From positions 1 through 19,274 of the forward strand of contig DDQE01000017.1 of NCBI GenBank assembly GCA_002342545.1: 19,274 nucleotides of DNA, given 5' to 3'. A program made the position numbers and the translations under genes. Source of the stretch: Caryophanales bacterium UBA2450. Lineage in GTDB: Bacteria; Bacillota_I; Bacilli_A; RFN20; CAG-826. Under the pieces are notes generated by a model. The model ran no database searches. It was given only the letters and a program-made list of their open reading frames with translations, and was not told where the DNA came from. Shown piece by piece: positions 18,201 through 19,274 of this stretch (position 1 is its first letter; the number at the start of each line of letters is the position of its first letter).

Positions 18201-18319
18201 TCATATTCGTAAAGAATCCCCTTGCCAATAGAGAGTCCGATTTCTAGTCCAACCATCAAAGGAATAGTGATAGCAGCGGCAATAATCCTTTTTACTGAAA
18301 AGTACTTCTTGAAACTCAT
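15257..18319 (-). CDS. membrane-tethered GH3 hydrolase with permuted domain order
   Basis: A 1020-residue GH3 enzyme in which the alpha/beta C domain comes first (about 65-400: SVLVKNDGVLPL, then FPFGYGLSYTTFDW). It is followed by a fibronectin III-like domain (about 425-530), a linker (about 545-711) and then the TIM-barrel N domain (about 712-955). The nucleophile is Asp891 in IVTDYADN, KHL is at 812-814, and Glu209 in RRAGETVD is the probable acid/base. Reversed GH3 enzymes are known from Ruminococcus albus and Butyrivibrio. Here a helix at each end (about 12-32 and 980-1002), with basic flanks (KKYFSVKR; FKKKEEK), places the catalytic part outside the membrane. GGAG lies 9 bases before the ATG. 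The gene starts 22 bases after the preceding GH3 gene. Beta-glucosidase-type activity is likely; the substrate is unknown. Confidence 0.92.
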   Translation of the reverse strand: MSFKKYFSVKRIIAAAITIPLMVGLEIGLSIGKGILYEYEDTIDAYLCPPIAIGLIANDDEGVDEGLELSKEVVREGSVLVKNDGVLPLARSNKNVAVLGHGAVDWVVGGSGSGQVRLENGKDRIMLLKALRDYGVNYDSKVTDYYQTLPTTPIRYGDEGGIVYSLQDTFVDDYFWLYEPSVSDYQTILNSAKSYSDTAIIVLSRRAGETVDPPKHQNKFIQHVTDNSRHYLEISTEEEELLTFAGANFDKTIVLINSTNAMELDFLDTIPGLDACLIVGGTGNRGAAEIPYILYGESNPSGRTVDTYPYDFSFNVNDGYSGWEGIKHYSNGTDLYPHGVKRNAGMGYYTDSPSYMDYAENIYVGYKWFETADAEGYWNTFSSPYGSGYEGVVQFPFGYGLSYTTFDWELIETSIPLDKPIVNTDKISLKVQVTNTGTVKGKDVVEIYVEAPYTPGGIEKSSVSLVGAAKTPYIEPGESATVTIDINVKDFESYDCYDANNNGFKGYELEAGTYKVKLMTDSHRVKTMTVLGEEDVEGVLNYTVAEDILVDKDEVTLNTVENRFTGEAAEGGISIDGSDSNAIIPFIHRNEFSAIDLSNFVAPDDREITSNVRVYNTYTQALANAWDAQTVDSVGRAVPTTAPTWGGSPTLLFNKGSANELGLELGNDFNDERWEDVLDGVPFSEALALVNSGDFGSAAMPSVGKPRNYDYDGPSQVRGFNAGSDVGTGFPCATVFAQTFNTDLSYKFGLQYGKEMTEKGIDGAYAFGCNIHRSPFQGRNYEYLSEDGFLTGLMLCGEVRGLYNTGKYSFLKHLVCAESENERDAMYTWLTEQTLREIYLRPFHMVIENEGCVGIMSSYNRVGGIWSGGSEHLIDGVLRYEWNFKGGIVTDYADNPIYMNGGQSLRAGSNLGMHTKTTAGGIASPSMSSSPRLQHRMRHAVKQILYMTLHVQYQNKIYNETSEDQIISLPSLQSWSWWRPAVTAIEVVLAGGIVFVLYLVLKPDFGKLFKKKEEKGNETK
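15280..15286 (-). promoter_or_regulatory. ribosome binding site inside the GH3 gene for the overlapping surface-protein gene
   Basis: AAGGAGG on the minus strand, 9 bases before the ATG at 15270 and wholly within the last codons of the permuted GH3 gene. It supports the 14-base gene overlap as real and points to translational coupling. Confidence 0.8.
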
Positions 18320-18341
18320 TTATGTAATCTCCAAACTTAAT

Positions 18342-19274
18342 TTATAATTTAAAATCACTATAGATACAAATACCTAACGTAGTTAGAGAAATTACATTCA
18401 CTAACGCGACTAGCAATATATCACTTAATGATTTTAAAAGCACATCTGTAGATAGGGCAAACAAGAGTACGCCTAAGCTACTCATTACCATGAAAATCCC
18501 TATCAAGGTTGAAATATGAGCGAGTATGACTCTATAGTCATGTCTTTTTCTATATTTAAGAATGAAGAAGATGTTGACTCCTATGAAGGCTAAAATTCCA
18601 ACATACACTACAACATTCATCAATACTGAGAATCCAAAATTAGTAAACGCCGCTCCGATATCGGTGAATACACCAGTAAAGAAATTTGTGAAGAAGCTCT
18701 TAGAAATAGAGGATCTTGCTATTAAAGATATCAGTAACGATATGAATGCTAGAGCAAATGGAGAATAAGTTCTAATTTCTTTTCTAACTTTTTCTTCTCT
18801 ATCAGTCATATATAATTTGCCATCTACTTTTACAACAGGTCTAACAAATCCAAACAAAGAGGCAAAGGCAAATATAATCCCGACAACAATCGTAAATATT
18901 GTAAGTCTATGGGCGATATTTGTGGACATCGCCTTTTGCCCACTGATATTTAATTTAACTTCATAGATAGGATTTTTGGCGTCATGATTAATCGCATATG
19001 AATAAGTAGAAACATAAGTATAAAGAATGTTTTTTGCTGATTTTCTAGCCACATGCAAATCATTGACATTACTTAAATCAAGTCTTCTTCCACTCGCATA
19101 ACTATTAAGAGGATTTAATATCGCATCATTTCCCGCGTATGCGCATTTTCTCGCATTCATAGAGGCATCCGCGCCAGTATAATAATCGGTGAGAACCGTG
19201 CCTTTAAAACCCCACTCTTCTCTTAACATCGTGGTACATAAAGCATAATTATGACCAGTATATATATTCCCTAA
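18342..19274 (-). CDS. 3' end of a second permuted GH3 with a five-helix membrane tail (partial)
   Basis: The frame is open to the right edge, so 310 residues are seen and the true start lies outside. The first 30 visible residues are the end of a GH3 TIM barrel: LREEWGFKG followed by TVLTDYYTG with the nucleophile Asp30, closely matching LRYEWNFKG...IVTDYADN in the next gene. Because the barrel is followed by membrane segments and not by a GH3 C domain, this gene must have the same permuted order, or lack that domain. Five helices follow (about 124-144, 172-187, 213-238, 250-275, 283-305). The basic loops RPVVKVDGK and KYRKRHDYR fit the inside of the cell if the enzyme faces out. The internal ATG at 19229 is not the likely start, because coding similarity continues upstream of it. 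Confidence 0.87.
   Translation of the reverse strand, partial: LGNIYTGHNYALCTTMLREEWGFKGTVLTDYYTGADASMNARKCAYAGNDAILNPLNSYASGRRLDLSNVNDLHVARKSAKNILYTYVSTYSYAINHDAKNPIYEVKLNISGQKAMSTNIAHRLTIFTIVVGIIFAFASLFGFVRPVVKVDGKLYMTDREEKVRKEIRTYSPFALAFISLLISLIARSSISKSFFTNFFTGVFTDIGAAFTNFGFSVLMNVVVYVGILAFIGVNIFFILKYRKRHDYRVILAHISTLIGIFMVMSSLGVLLFALSTDVLLKSLSDILLVALVNVISLTTLGICIYSDFKL

Noticed and set aside
13055..18768. Several 60-90 codon open frames on both strands inside the large surface genes
   Set aside because: All are contained in long frames with clear domain motifs; none has its own ribosome binding site or a credible protein pattern.
1..19274. Mollicute-type recoding of TGA as tryptophan
   Set aside because: Tryptophan is written TGG (for example at the glycosyltransferase end), genes end at sensible stops including a TGA, and no frame is broken by internal TGA.
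1..19274. CRISPR array, insertion sequence, tRNA or rRNA
   Set aside because: No direct-repeat and spacer pattern, transposase motif, terminal inverted repeats or cloverleaf was seen on either strand.

Overview
The window is AT-rich, and every gene I can support lies on the minus strand, so it reads from right to left. The genes use strong AAGGAGG-type ribosome binding sites and the standard code (TGG for Trp, no read-through TGA). There is a lipobox lipoprotein and there are single-membrane surface anchors, with no outer-membrane machinery. This suggests a low-GC Bacillota, probably an uncultured Bacilli/Erysipelotrichia/RF39-type gut lineage. The taxonomy is inference from composition and gene families; no marker gene is present.

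Region A (about 3841-19274) looks like one operon of seven genes whose promoter lies beyond the right edge. In transcription order: (1) the 3' end of a glycoside hydrolase family 3 (GH3) enzyme that continues into a five-helix membrane domain; (2) a 1020-residue GH3 enzyme with its two catalytic domains in reversed (permuted) order, anchored by a helix at each end; (3) a 750-residue surface protein with an N-terminal anchor, Ig-like modules and two carbohydrate-binding-like beta-sandwiches; (4) a 1174-residue lipoprotein with Cys/His repeats, a GH20b-like accessory domain, an endonuclease/exonuclease/phosphatase (EEP) phosphodiesterase domain, another beta-sandwich and a C-terminal beta-helix; (5) a family 2 glycosyltransferase; (6) a cytosolic, normally ordered GH3 enzyme; (7) a GPH-type sugar/cation symporter with an unusual charged tail. 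Most junctions are overlaps or gaps under 25 bases; only the lipoprotein-glycosyltransferase gap is longer (57 bases). A clear Rho-independent terminator at 3841-3880 closes the unit.

My reading of region A is an outside-to-inside glycan-use system. Surface GH3 enzymes trim a beta-linked glycan or glycoside held by the binding modules, the symporter imports the products, and the cytosolic GH3 finishes them. The lipoprotein phosphodiesterase is the odd member. It suggests that the target is a phosphodiester-containing glycan or glycolipid, or that nucleic-acid or phosphate scavenging is coupled to sugar capture. The glycosyltransferase is also unexpected in a degradative operon.

Region B (1-3840) is a separate two-gene operon for a heterodimeric ABC exporter. 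The two subunits have complementary defects in their ATP sites, giving one consensus and one degenerate site. An intergenic stretch of about 200 bases upstream should hold its promoter. At the far left, a hairpin at 38-79 ends the exporter operon and may also terminate a convergent gene outside the window.

No tRNA, rRNA, CRISPR array, insertion sequence or phage gene was found. No gene-free stretch exceeds 300 bases.
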